Part shown: positions 34,554-44,914 of the stretch, piece by piece
Numbering within the stretch: position 1 is the stretch's first letter
How the letters are laid out: each line of letters opens with the position of its first letter
Assembly (NCBI RefSeq): GCF_958979055.1
Contig: NC_084889.1
Span: 33,235,261-33,299,260 of the forward strand
Reading direction: 5' to 3'
Source: Alnus glutinosa
Lineage: Eukaryota; Streptophyta; Magnoliopsida; Fagales; Betulaceae
Length of the DNA stretch: 64,000 bases
Notes under the pieces: generated by a model
Database searches by the model: none
Told to the model about the DNA's origin: nothing
What the model saw: the letters and a program-made list of their open reading frames with translations, nothing else
Position numbers and translations under genes: made by a program

Positions 34554-37355
34554 TAATGCTAGATACTATAATTTTAGCAAACATTCATTCAACAACGTTG
34601 ACGTGACCCTCCCAACTAATCATTGTTAAATTAAAAGAAAAGAAAAAAAGATTTAATGGTTGGTTGGGAGTGTCACAACAGCATTATTAGATAAAATTAT
34701 AATATCTACCATTTCTCATATATATATATACACACACACACACAAAAGACTTCTACAGTCCTTTATTATCCAACTTTCTTAAGGCAAAGAGTGCACAAAT
34801 TTAGTTGCTTTCTAAAGTTTTGTATTGTGGAAGATTCTCATCAATTTGTGAGGGAAATTTATAGCTCTAGCTCTTTCTAAACCTATATACTTTCGAAAAT
34901 AGAGTGCATTTTTAAGAATATTAGTAATATGAACTTTCTTGCTAATTTCTCAGGCTGTATGTGCTGGGGTCAATAAGGAATACTTTCTTTGTTTCTATTT
35001 CTCTATCTGTGTCACAAGTACGCTTTTCATTTTATAACCAAATACATGAATAGAGTTTAGGTTATGTATTCAACACGATCACACACTTTTCATTTTTCCT
35101 TAACAAATTTTTGTCTGATATTATCTATTCAACGTGCCAAGATGTTCGAACTTGAGTTGAGGCGAGTGTGACCATTGAAAATGTTATTTTGCTTAACTTC
35201 ATCACTTGGTTTAAAAATGGGACCTTGGTTTCCCCATCCATTCGTTTCTACTGGTTTCTATGCAAGTAGAATTATAGTTATAACTAGGTTTTTCATACAG
35301 TTGATAATTATAATTAAGTTTCCACACTCTAACTACATTTTCCATGATTTTGCTACAGTACACTTGGCCAGGGACTTCAAACCAGTACCTATCCTGGAGA
35401 GGTTATATTTTCCATAGCTCTAGCCATATTCGGTCTCATCCTCTTTGCTCTTCTGATTGGCAACATGCAGGTAAACCTTTTTTAGTAACTTTCATATACA
35501 GATTGATTTCTTTTGCTTGGAGCCTCCTGAAGTTTCTGGTAGTGCATTTTTGTATATAGGCAGCCTTGAATCTAGTCAACAAGATCCTTGCTTATTGGAT
35601 GCTCGTTGGAAACAAATAATGCAACCTATATTTATTAAGAGATGAACAGAAGATGTGAACTGGACAAATAGAAGTGAATGTGAAAATTGATAATGTAGCT
35701 AACCCTTGTAGTTGCTATAATCTTCCTTAGCCAAGTTCACTGCCTGTTCTCTTCGTTTCTTAGAATTACCATTCATCGTTTTATATATATAAATTTCCAT
35801 TCCAATTTCACTAAATGCATGTTTTGTTGAAATCTCACAACCGTGGAAAAGAAATTTATAGTATGAGAAATAGAATATTAAATTCTGGGTATTGTGCTAC
35901 TGTGACAGACCTATCTTCAGTCGCTTACTATTCGGCTTGAGGAGATGAGGGTTAAAAGGCGTGATTCAGAACAGTGGATGCATCATCGCATGCTACCACA
36001 GGGCCTTAAAGAGCGGGTTAGACGTTATGATCAGTACAAGTGGTTGGAAACACGTGGGGTGGATGAACAGAGTTTGGTACAGAGTCTACCAAAGGATCTT
36101 AGAAGAGATATCAAGCGGCACCTGTGTCTCGCTTTAGTGAGGAGGGTAAATTTTTAACCCTTTTTGGTATCTTACTCATGTAGCTATCCTTTTGTGGTGA
36201 GGATATTTATATTAAAAACAAAAAAGAGGTCATATTCTTATTTGCAAAGCATATGGAACCAAATTTTTTAGCATTGTATTTTTTGCACACATCACAAATA
36301 TGCAGTAGCTGATAATGTCTCAATAAGTTCATAATTGTTGAATGAATCAGACACAAAAGCTTCTTTGTTTATCCTAATGTGCATTTGATGCCAATTAATT
36401 GAACAGGGGCTTTCTTGAGTTGACTTGTATAGTTGATTGTTTCCATGCTCACATCTGAAAAAGACTGCTCTTAAGTTCATTATTAGGGAGGTATACATTG
36501 TGTTCTTGAGAAGTTGGCATCTGTCTTTCTCGTCTCTCGATAGTATCTGTACTTGTTTCCTTTTTCCTTCCTACTGGCCTCTTATGTAATTGGTGCTTTG
36601 GCATCTGGTTTTGGAAATGGCATTAATTGTTTTGCTGGTAATTGTAGGTTCCTCTGTTTGAGAGTATGGATGAGAGATTGCTTGATGCCATTTGTGAGCG
36701 TCTGAAACCATGCTTATTCACAGAGCATACTTACTTAGTCCGGGAAGGAGATCCAGTTGATGAGATGCTTTTTATCATACGCGGCCGCCTTGAGAGTATA
36801 ACCACCGATGGTGGGAGGAGCGGGTTCTTCAACCGTAGTCTTCTGGTTGAAACTGATTTCTGTGGGGAGGAGCTTCTAACCTGGGCACTGGATCCCAAAT
36901 CGGGATCTAACCTCCCATCTTCTACTCGGACTGTGAAGGCTATAACAGAGGTTGAGGCTTTCGCTCTAACAGCTGAAGAGTTGAAATTTGTTGCAAGTCA
37001 ATTTAGGCGCCTTCACAGTAGACAGGTTCAACACACCTTCCGCTTCTACTCACAGCAATGGAGGACTTGGGCGGCATGCTTTATCCAAGCAGCATGGCGC
37101 CGATATTCCAAGAGGAAGAATATGGAGCTTCATCGCAAGGAGGAAGAAGAGGAAGAAAGAGCAAAAGGGTTGGAAGGGACTGGCAACAATGTTGGTGCGG
37201 GTTCATACAGTCTTGGTGCCACTTTCTTAGCTTCCAGGTTTGCAGCAAATGCTCTTCGTGGTTTACATCGGAATCGGCTTGCAAAGACTGCTAGGGAATT
37301 GGTGAAACTGCAAAAGCCTCCAGAGCCTGATTTTGCTGTTGATGATGCAGATTGA
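24811..37355 (+). CDS. CNGC5: Cyclic-nucleotide-gated cation channel, group II (CNGC5-like)
   Basis: Seven coding exons: 24811-24839, 25606-26188, 27947-28159, 32652-32956, 35359-35470, 35909-36145, 36648-37355; 728 aa. The 29-nt first exon (MGGQREKFA plus a split Arg) was found by matching the family N-terminus and the AG|G junction. It is a plasma-membrane Ca2+-permeable channel with six membrane segments (about 95-400). The pore region WWGLQNLSTLGQG crosses exons 4 and 5. A C-linker and cyclic-nucleotide-binding domain follow (about 494-620) with the cassette [14 protein letters not shown], then an IQ calmodulin motif FIQAAWRRY (about 638-646), and the tail [12 protein letters not shown]. 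The residue before DFCGEE is Thr where relatives, from memory, have Gly. Length matches CNGC5 (717) and CNGC6 (747). Introns are inflated by LINEs, a SINE, MITEs and plastid DNA. CNGC6 or CNGC9 orthology is the main alternative. Confidence 0.93.
25284..25387 (+). mobile_element. tRNA-derived SINE in CNGC5 intron 1
   Basis: The element opens ACCCCAAGGGGTAGCTCAAT, which contains an A-box-like TAGCTCAATCGG, and has a B-box-like GGTTACTAGTTTGATTC about 35 bp further on. It ends ATTACTTATAAAAAAG. Direct repeats AAGTCTTAGATGTT and AAGTCTTAGACGTT flank it (25270-25283, 25388-25401). Its 3' end resembles the LINE ends in this window. Confidence 0.75.
26732..27316 (-). mobile_element. 5'-truncated LINE in CNGC5 intron 2
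   Basis: A perfect 21-bp target duplication (26711-26731 and 27317-27337, TTCCTAGGGGCATGAATTGTT) flanks it, and a poly(T) on the plus strand marks the 3' end. The minus frame 26813-27286 encodes the zf-RVT tail ([27 protein letters not shown]) with no stop over 157 codons, so the insertion looks fairly young. Confidence 0.88.
28870..30315 (-). mobile_element. 5'-truncated LINE in CNGC5 intron 3, interrupted by plastid DNA
   Basis: The 13-bp repeat GTAGAAATATTTT flanks it (28857-28869, 30316-30328). The 3' end on the minus strand is ATTACTTATC plus poly(A), the same ending as the tiny inserts. Minus frames give [19 protein letters not shown] and [16 protein letters not shown] (zf-RVT) and, upstream of the plastid insert, [11 protein letters not shown] and WGGWCS. 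Frameshifts are present. Confidence 0.8.
29663..29912 (-). other. ndhA: Nuclear insert of chloroplast ndhA (intron end plus start of exon 2)
   Basis: On the minus strand 29906-29873 is a 34-nt group II intron domain V hairpin (GAGCCGTATGAGG...CTCATGTACGGTTC), followed by a domain VI-like stretch and then, from about 29799, an open frame reading [32 protein letters not shown] and [10 protein letters not shown]. These are the start of plastid NADH-dehydrogenase subunit 1 (ndhA) exon 2. The fragment sits inside the LINE at 28870-30315. It is not functional as a gene here. Edges are good to a few bases. Confidence 0.88.
30376..30545 (-). mobile_element. LINE 3'-end remnant in CNGC5 intron 3
   Basis: The plus strand shows a T-rich/A-rich start and then AAAACGCAACCCAAATACATAG, AAGTATGCAAGAA and GGCCTACCTAGAAGG, the antisense of typical LINE 3' UTR text also seen at 26760 and 37750. 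No target duplication was confirmed. Confidence 0.5.
31020..32200 (+). mobile_element. Probable LINE ORF1-type remnant in CNGC5 intron 3
   Basis: GC content rises and broken plus-strand frames appear, such as [20 protein letters not shown] and a long frame at 31822-32103. This resembles degenerate LINE ORF1 text, but no zinc knuckle or firm domain is seen. Edges are uncertain. Confidence 0.4.
31472..31488 (+). mobile_element. 17-nt retro-insertion inside the CNGC5 intron 3 repeat
   Basis: ACTTATC plus A10 between two perfect copies of GGTGGATCAGGCTTCTATT (31453-31471, 31489-31507). Confidence 0.82.
32403..32437 (-). mobile_element. Possible short retro-insertion near CNGC5 exon 4
   Basis: A poly(T) plus GGATGACGAGGAAAT segment is bracketed by TTCTTTGTGAAGTCT and TTCTTTGCAAAGTCT (13 of 15 identical). 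It is weaker than the other cases. Confidence 0.45.
33978..34330. mobile_element. Foldback MITE in CNGC5 intron 4
   Basis: The ends TTAAGTACTCAAATTTTAAA and their inverted partner at 34287-34330 include GTGTCAATTTAGGGTATCC in both arms. If the outer TA is a target duplication it would be Stowaway-like, but the terminal sequence is not the classical one. Confidence 0.65.
34492..34552. repeat. Compound microsatellite (GC)n(CA)n(TA)n(GA)n
   Basis: Four dinucleotide tracts follow each other without interruption. It directly precedes a small inverted-repeat element. Confidence 0.9.
34553..34715. mobile_element. Short MITE between two microsatellites (CNGC5 intron 4)
   Basis: The arms TAATGCTAGATACTATAATT and its diverged inverted partner near 34680-34713 surround a 160-bp body. 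(GA)n lies on the left and (TA)n(CA)n (34716-34744) on the right. Confidence 0.5.
36159..36320. repeat. Dispersed repeat, copy 2, in CNGC5 intron 6
   Basis: Matches 19401-19576. It begins only about 13 nt after the exon 6 donor site (GTAAAT at 36146). Confidence 0.75.
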
Positions 37356-37724
37356 TTTGTGAAGTGTGTTGCCTAAAAAAAATTAAGAGACAGACTTGTT
37401 ATGTAAAATAACTCGTTGGATATGCTCATATGCTCATAACTGATTTTATTTTATTTTTCTGATTTTACATCTCAAAGGGGCAAAAAGCAAAATGTATTAC
37501 TTTACACAAAACTTTAAATAGCGATTGCAAGGCTTGCTGGAAGAAAATGTAAAAAGCTCGGATGCTTATGTTGCTTGTTTTCCCATCCAACCAAAGAGGC
37601 AAGAACCTTAGCAGATTGCCCTTGAGGTTGGTTAAATGTTCTAGACATTGTTGCAGAAATAACTGTCTCCAAGTTTATCCTTTTTCATATTTAATGATTA
37701 AACTGTGTTTAAGCCAGCATGTTG

Positions 37725-37960
37725 CAAATTTTTAAAGTAAAGCAAACTCATTAAAATCGTAATGGGCGCAACTCAAGTACACGGGAATGAACTACTTGGC
37801 ATTGAAATATCACTATAACCAAAGGATGATTTCTAGGAGGAAAATGGACCGGTCCAATTAAGGATGCATCACATCTATTGCAAAAAAAAGTCTTCTTCAC
37901 AGAGGCATAAAGAAGGGTATTTTTAAAGTTAATCTGCTCAGCTGATTGCCGTCACAAGTG
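37725..37960 (-). mobile_element. LINE 3'-end remnant
   Basis: The plus strand reads AACTCATTAAAATCGTAATG and GGGCGCAACTCAAGTACACG, the antisense of the LINE 3' UTR type also seen at 26760. Edges are uncertain. Confidence 0.45.
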
Positions 37961-38345
37961 TAGTACGCACTTTCTTTTTGTTCGAGAGGATCTTTACTGA
38001 CGAGCTTTTTGAAAAGCACAACGCATCTTTCTCCATTGAGAGAATAAAGACACCCATTAGCATTAACCTAGTTGAGCTTTAAACTCGTTGGCTCGTGCCC
38101 ATATCCTAATAGACAAAGTGGAACAAATTCCTTCAAACTGAGTCCTCAGTTTGAAATTTCTCGAATCCAGTCTACATTTGTATTTAGTGCATGTGACGTG
38201 TTCTTAGTAAATATGCTTCAACCCATTCTCAATCTGTTAATCCTATTTGAAAATGCATATAAATTCTTTAAAGCATGTCAATTTAATAGATTGAATTTGA
38301 AGAAATTCCAACCAGACAGTTTTGAGTAAAAAAACTTTACCCTAT

Positions 38346-40371
38346 TGAATTTGCTGCGGCTATGGGTGATTTCAGGCCTATTGCTTGTTGCAATATCCTG
38401 TATAAGTGCATCACGAAAATCTTATCTAATCGTATGGTGGCTATATTGGATTCAGTGGTTAGCAGAGCTCAGTCTGCCTTTATTCTCGGTAGAAGCATCT
38501 CCTTTTGGCCCAAGAACTGGTCCGGAACTATCATAGGAAAGATGGTCAACCTAGATGCACAATGAAGGTGGACTTGATGAAGGCTTATGATTCTATAGAT
38601 TGGAATTTTCTTATTCACTGCCTCAGGTGTATTGGTTATCCGGCCAGATTTGTGCAGTAGGTGAAGATGTGCATTACTTCCCCCCGGTTCTCTATTTTCC
38701 TCAATGGGACTTTGGTAGGGTACTTCAAGGGTGAAAAGGGCTTGAGGCAAGGGGATCCTTTATCCCCTTTCCTTTTTGTTATTACCATGGAAGTTTTCTC
38801 CAAAAATTTTGGGGATCACACTCAGGAAGGTTTGGGTTTTATGTTTCATCTTAGGTGTTCTAAGTTGAAGCTTACCCACCTTTGTTTTGTGGATGATTTG
38901 CTTATCTTTTCTGCTGCTAATTTCTCCTCTATTTCTTGCTCTTTTGGAATTTGAGGTGTTGTCTAGCTTGAAGGCTAATCCTTCATAGAGTCCTCTATTC
39001 TGTTATGGGGTTTCGAACAGGTTGAAGGCTTTTTTGTTGGAGGAATTGAAGATGAAGGAAGGGCATCTCCCTATAAGGTATCTAGGAGTGCTCTTGATAT
39101 CCACTAAACTCTCAGCTGCGGACTGCCAAGTGCTTCTTGAGAAAATCACTAGCCGAATGGAGTCTTGGACTTCTAAGAACCTGTCCTTTGCTGGCAGATT
39201 ACAGCTTCTTTCATTCGTCCTTTATAGCCTTCAAGTATACTGGACAAGAATTTTTATCCTGCCAAATAAAATTTTAAAGGTTATAAATCAAAAGTTCAAC
39301 CTCTTCTTATGGAATGGTAGAGAAGGTAATGCTGCTAAGGCTAAAATAGCTTGGAGTGATGTTTGCTTTCCTAAGAAGGAATATGGCTTAGGGTTGAAGG
39401 ATTTGGAGACCTGAAACATCTCTTCTATAATGAGGCATGTATGGTGTCTGTTTGCCCATTCTGGCTCTATCTGGGTGGCTTAGGTCCAAACTTATTTGTT
39501 GAGAGGGAAAAGTTTTTGGAATGTAACTATCCCTCAAAATAGTTCCTGGTGTTGGAGGAAAATATTGAAGCTACGTGACCTTGCCAGAAATTTTCTTCAG
39601 TTTGATGTTGGTGGAGGGCAAATCCATATGTGGTTGGATAATTGGCATCTTCTTGGTGCTTTGGTGGAGAGATTTGGTTTCAGAATTGTTTATGATTCAC
39701 ATAGTAAGCTGGATGCCAAACTAAACTCTGTTCTTAAGAATGGTGTATGGTGTTGGAGGCCAGCCCATTCTGAAAACCTTGTTGAAATACAAAGTAAACT
39801 ACTTGAAGTGCAACTTGGATTAGTTGACAAGCCAATCTGGTCCATTGCTCGATCTGGCACCTTCGGCGGAAGAAGAATGTTGTTAGGGTTTAGCACCCAT
39901 ATGCAATTCCAAAGCAAGCTTTCTTTTTTGCAGAGATGCAGTGTCTTGGACCCTCCTATGGTTTGGAATGATTTGATTGTAGAAAAGGCTGCCGAAACTG
40001 GAAGTCTAAATCCATGTTTGGGGTGATCTGCCAGTTGGTTCTTAGCGCAACTGTGTATGGGCTATGAAGGGATAGGAATGAAATCAGATTTGGGGGCCAT
40101 CCCAAAACTGAGGAACATATTTTGAAGCTAATCTTTTGGGAGGTTAGGTTTCTGGTAAAAGGTAGTTGCAAGAAGAACTTGGAGAATGTCCGCCTATGTT
40201 CTACATGGACCATTGATGTAAATGTTTTGGGTTAGTTGGTTGGCTGTCGTTTGTTTTGGTTGGGTTTTCAGAGTTATTCTCTGATTGTAATGTGTTGGTT
40301 TTGTTTGTTGTCTTGCTGTACAGTTGATTCTTTTGTCAATAATAGATCTACTTATTCATCTAAAAAAAAAC
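38346..40371 (+). mobile_element. 5'-truncated L1-type LINE, ORF2 decayed
   Basis: Direct repeats CTTTACCCTAT (38335-38345 and 40372-40382) flank it, and the 3' end is TTATTCATCTAAAAAAAAA. Broken plus frames give the reverse-transcriptase palm in order: FRPIACCN, SRAQSAFILGRSI, MKAYDSIDWNF, GLRQGDPLSPFLFV and the catalytic CFVDDLLIF. The thumb and zinc-binding tail follow (IRYLGVLL, SFAGRLQLL, FLWNG, WSIARSGTF). Stops (for example after RFVQ near 38658, and 39412) and frameshifts kill it, and the zf-RVT core appears deleted after 39860. Confidence 0.88.
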
Positions 40372-40968
40372 CTTTACCCTATCCTTGTTCCCTATAATCC
40401 ATAAAAATATCGAACAAAAGAAAAGATAATCAACATGCCCATGGCCTTTAATCACTGCGATGTTTCTAAAGGTGTCCCCTTTGGGACTTGTCGAGGCAGA
40501 CAGAACTGGCAAAAGTGGACAACCTGCATGATCAAAGACAGGAAGCTGACATCTTGAAGGACCTCAGCCTTCCACAAAGATAATAGTGTATGCTCAAAGA
40601 TGAAAGATGTTAATGCCTCCAAAAGAAATGGTTCTAAGCTAAGAAGAACGGATGTAATAACAATTCCAAATAGCTTAGAAAAAAAAAAAAAAAAAAAACC
40701 AAAATATTTGAGGACATCATGCAGAAAATAGAACACCATAAATTGATCTTCTACCTTCTTTTATTATCAAAGCATAAATTCATTACTTATGGATTTTGCA
40801 ACAACAAAAACAAAAACCACCAGTAGTGCTGATACAAGAATTCCTTTTCATTTCTAAATAGGCATTTGGACAGGAGATTGCTTAACAATCCCCCACAATT
40901 GTCTCATACAGAATAATAAGAAGACAAATAAGAACAAAAAATTTAAACACAAAGGTGGGGGAAGCGAG

Positions 40969-40992
40969 AGAGAGAGAGAGAGAGAGAGAGAG
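40969..40992. repeat. (GA)n microsatellite in the TMN8-like 3' region
   Basis: About 12 GA units, roughly 180 bp beyond the stop codon of the minus-strand gene. Confidence 0.85.
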
Positions 40993-41171
40993 CTAAACTG
41001 CCAAAGAACCTGTATAGAGAAGACTAACATTAACAATAATTTCTATGGTTTAAAATTCAAAACTGAACCCAGACGGTAATTCCAGAAATGTTCCCCACTT
41101 TTTCCATCCCAAGTGGAAATTCTGTGCTTCCTCAGCTAGTACCAAAAAGCCACCTCCTCGGCAAAAATTAA

Positions 41172-44100
41172 CTAATCAATCTTCACCGATGAGTAGATGA
41201 GCCTTGTGAACCAGAAGCACGCATAGAAACCAATTGTACCAGTCAGCACGAAGAAAGCGTATGAGACAATCAGCATGTAGCCAAAGTACAACATCCCAGA
41301 CACAGGCTTAGTGATCTCAAGCTTTGTAAAGAAGTAGAAAGCAGCATAGAGGAAAAGGTAGAGTGCAGAAGAACCCGAAGTTAAATATGACCTCCACCAC
41401 CAAAGGTAGTCCTCACTGCACAGCTGGAAGTAGCATAGCACAATCGTAATCTCAGCACAAGTGACAACAAGGATGAGGAAGACAATGAAGAGGAAACCAA
41501 ATATGTAATAGAACTGTTGCAACCATATCGAAGTGAGGATGAAAAAGAGTTCAATAAAGACGGCGCCAAAGGGAAGTATGCCTCCAATTAGGATAGAGAA
41601 TGCCGGGTTCATGTACCAAGCCTGTTCTGGGATCTGCCTAGGGATCTTATTGGTTTTCACCGGATCCTCAATAGTGGGCTTCTTAAAACCCACATAACCA
41701 CCCACAAAAACAAGTGGAACTGAAATGCCAAACCACAAGAAAACCAGAGCAAACATGGTTCCAAATGGCACTGCCCCAGAGGATTTCTGGCCCCAAATTA
41801 TAGCATTCAAAACAAAGAAAATAGCGAAGATGATCGCAGGAAATGTGACTGCTGTTTTGAGAGTAATTTTCTTCCATTCTGTTCCCTTGAACATCTTATA
41901 GAGACGGGCTGAAGAGTATCCAGCAAACAGCCCCATAAAGACCCAGAGTAGGAGCATGGCCGTCATCAACCCACCTCGATTTGAGGGGGAGAGGAACCCG
42001 AGGACAGCAAAAGTCATAGTGACAAGAATCATCCCAAAAAACTGGACTCCTGTCCCAACGTAGACACAGAGTAAGTCTGAGTTGGACGGAGGCCTGAAAA
42101 CATCCCCATGCACCAGTTTCCACCCCGTCTCTTCTTGGGCTTCTTCTTGGGTTTCTAACTGATTGTACTTGGAGATATCCCGGTAAAGTGTTCGCAACAT
42201 AATCATAGCCACCATGCCCGAGAGGAAAAGAACAATCATCAAAGAATTAACAATTGAGAACCAGTGAATCTGATCATCGGCCATCAGAAGATAAGTGTCC
42301 CACCGGGATGCCCATTTCACATCACTATCCTGCAAGGTTAAACAAGGGCCAAGACATTCATAGAGAAGGTCATAATAAACCCAATGGCAAGAAGCAAATT
42401 CCTTTCTTTATGTGTAGATGGTAACTGACCTGGAACTCAACATCATAGGTAAATATAATTTCCTTCTTCTCTTCAACCTCCTGAGGAGTTTCGGAGTTGG
42501 TAACCGTACGTTTGGCATGGGGATCACAGGTTGTTAAACGGGTCTTATCATTCCATTGACCTTCATATTCATGCTTGATACTGTATTGATAAAAATAATA
42601 AAATGTCCTTATGCAGGCATAAACTACCATTGAAGAGAGATTAGCATAAATCAATACAGATAATATAGGAAGGAATCATATACTCTAACCTGAATGGTTT
42701 GACCTCAAATCCAACAATCCTTGATAATTCAGTCACTGAATCTTTGTGAAACTTGACTGTAAATGTCAAGTGATTGTGGATAAAATGCTTTTCTTCCTTG
42801 CTCTGCAAATAATTATATTTGAAAAAAAAAATGGATGAGTACATTAGTAGAAGTTATTACTTCTTAAAACAAATGGTAATTGCTTCAGAACTTTTTTGAT
42901 AAGCAGTAATTGCTTCAGCACTTACCCCCGCATACTGTCCCCTGAGACCCACATGGAACCCATGTTGATACACTATGGAATTCTCCTGATCAGGCCTTCT
43001 TATAGGAACAACCAGAGGAAGATTATCCAAAATCCTGAAATAACGGAACAAATATAATCAAACATGTTATACCATGCAGTTAGCCGGTTTCTATTCACAT
43101 AAGAATATAATTCACATTCCTGTTAAGATAAGAACATAATTTGCATTCAAAACCCTCTAAAGTACTGCCTTACATGTTCACCCGATACTCATCATCAATC
43201 TTTTCCTTGAAATCCTTTGCAGTTTTCGCATTAAGAGTTTTACGACAGACGATATTGCACATCTGTGGTTCTCTCATTTTAAACTGAAACAAACAAATTC
43301 AGTTAGCAGCTCAGTAACCAAACACAAGAGACTAAACGAGAGGATGAGTAAATTGTCTAAAACATCTAACTTACCACATAAGGAGAGTTTTCAATGCGAT
43401 CACCACGAAGAACTTCCCCAAGATTCTCGGCACTGTCAACTATCTTCTCTGGAGGACAATAATCGAGGGAATAATAAGAATAAGGAAGCTGAGTTTTTGT
43501 AGAGGACAATTTGTTCACTTTCACCTTCAACTCATCCCCCTGCAACCAATGTGACAAAAAATTTAAAACTCCAACAAGATGATGTCATTTAATCAGAAAT
43601 CATTGCTAGTAAAACAAAAGCAGAATGTGACTGCATCACTTAGCAAACACATACAATGCATGAGAACATATGGGAGGAATTAACTAATCCGATATGCACC
43701 ATTAAAATGACCAAATTACACCTCTATCAATGTGAGGGCAGACCGACTGAGCAGAGTGAAAGTGAGTGTGCGTTTATTTCTGAATATCATATTGTCAACA
43801 ATGCCTCAAAAAAAAAGGCCCTTTTATTTCATGCAATGTCATCTTTTCTTTTCTATATTTCTAAAATACACAAGCATTCAAACTTCTGGAAGTATACCTT
43901 AACTTCACTCTCATTCTAATAACGGGACTTCCCGGTGAGCGTGCTCCATGTAAACCTCTAAAAGAAACCCCTTTTAATTAAAACTTGGGAGACCAAACAG
44001 ATATCTGTAGGAAAACTAGAAATCCGCACTCCAAAAAGTACATCCCCTTGCGTGCAAACAATTATTTGGGGCTAACCCACCAGCGAAGCAGGAGTATTAC

Positions 44101-44837
44101 CCGATCCGTGCAGAGGAAGCACTTTACATTGGTCCAAGGTTTACCTAACAGGGATGGGTATACAGCAACATACAAAAGAACATGGAAAATTTTACAACTT
44201 CCAAAAGCATCTCCCAAAAGAAAAAGGATCCTGTGTCGATCCAATTGAAGAATGGGGCCTCAACATCTCACCAAGCTAAAACCCAAATACAAAATATACG
44301 TAATTTCACGTTGGTCGGCAGTTTTTAGTGATTCAAACAGTGTTTAGAATTCCTTCCTAAAGACAACAATCTAAAAATCAAATTCCCATTATAACTTATA
44401 ATTCCACTTTTGTCTCTATCATGCGAGACAACAAGTGAACTTCTTTTCTTCTTTTTTTGCTTGAAATCCTAAAACTTGCTCTAGAATAGAAATCAATAAG
44501 GAAAACAATAAAATTTCAAAGAAACGAAAAACAACAACAATAACAAATTGAATACCCATTAACACTAAGCTAAGTTCACAAGATAAGAAACCAGCACAGA
44601 TCCACACAAAATTAACAAAAACAAAATCAAAATAAATAACAGATCCAAAAAGCATTATCCAAGATCTAACCCTAGATTCAACCGCAAACACATGCACATA
44701 CGCACATGTACATGTATACATACATTTTTAAAATCTTGGGGCGCGACACCGGGGAGATAGAAGCAATACGCGGCATGGACAAAGAGCAGCAGAAACACAC
44801 AGATCCATCGCTGAAGAGCGAGAGGTCCTCTCGCCAT
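41172..44837 (-). CDS. TMN8: Transmembrane nine superfamily protein (TMN8-like, endomembrane protein 70)
   Basis: Seven exons on the minus strand: 44837-44724, 43539-43375, 43283-43174, 43034-42926, 42802-42690, 42580-42430, 42329-41172; 639 aa with all phases closing. TMN proteins reside in Golgi and endosomes and help sorting and adhesion-related trafficking. Residues 1-26 form a signal peptide ([15 protein letters not shown]), followed by the hallmark [11 protein letters not shown]. The lumenal domain runs to about 270, and nine membrane segments follow, seven or more in exon 7. Conserved blocks include [36 protein letters not shown] and [14 protein letters not shown]. The C-terminus VKID is the KxD Golgi-retention signal. 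The block [11 protein letters not shown] and QYAG favour the TMN8-TMN10 clade over TMN7, from memory. The ATG at 44837 has a strong context (GCCATGG). Intron 4 has a 17-nt insertion beside the exon 4 donor. Confidence 0.93.
42889..42905 (-). mobile_element. 17-nt retro-insertion beside the exon 4 donor of the TMN8-like gene
   Basis: On the minus strand it reads TGCTTATC plus A6 plus GTT. GTAATTGCTTCAG flanks it on both sides (42876-42888, 42906-42918). The donor GTAAGTG ends only a few bases away. Confidence 0.65.
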
Positions 44838-44877
44838 GGCTTCCACAACCAAGATCTAGATCCACCTCCACAAGCCC

Positions 44878-44882
<5 letters not shown>

Positions 44883-44911
<29 letters not shown>
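44883..44911. repeat. (CT)n microsatellite in the TMN8-like 5' leader
   Basis: About 14 CT units (GA on the coding strand), 46-74 bp upstream of the ATG. Plant 5' leaders often carry such GA/CT tracts. Confidence 0.85.

Positions 44912-44914
<3 letters not shown>

Larger units (their letters stand above)
37356..41171. other. Convergent intergenic region between CNGC5 and the TMN8-like gene
   Basis: It contains the CNGC5 3' flank, a minus-strand LINE tail (37725-37960), a large plus-strand LINE (38346-40371), further AT-rich DNA with a poly(A) tract at 40678-40699, a (GA)n tract at 40969-40992, and the 3' UTR of the minus-strand gene. No host gene is supported. Confidence 0.65.

Noticed and set aside
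44838..44852. An upstream extension of the TMN8-like protein by five residues
   Set aside because: The codon at 44852 is TTG, not ATG. The ATG at 44837 has a strong context and begins a proper signal peptide.
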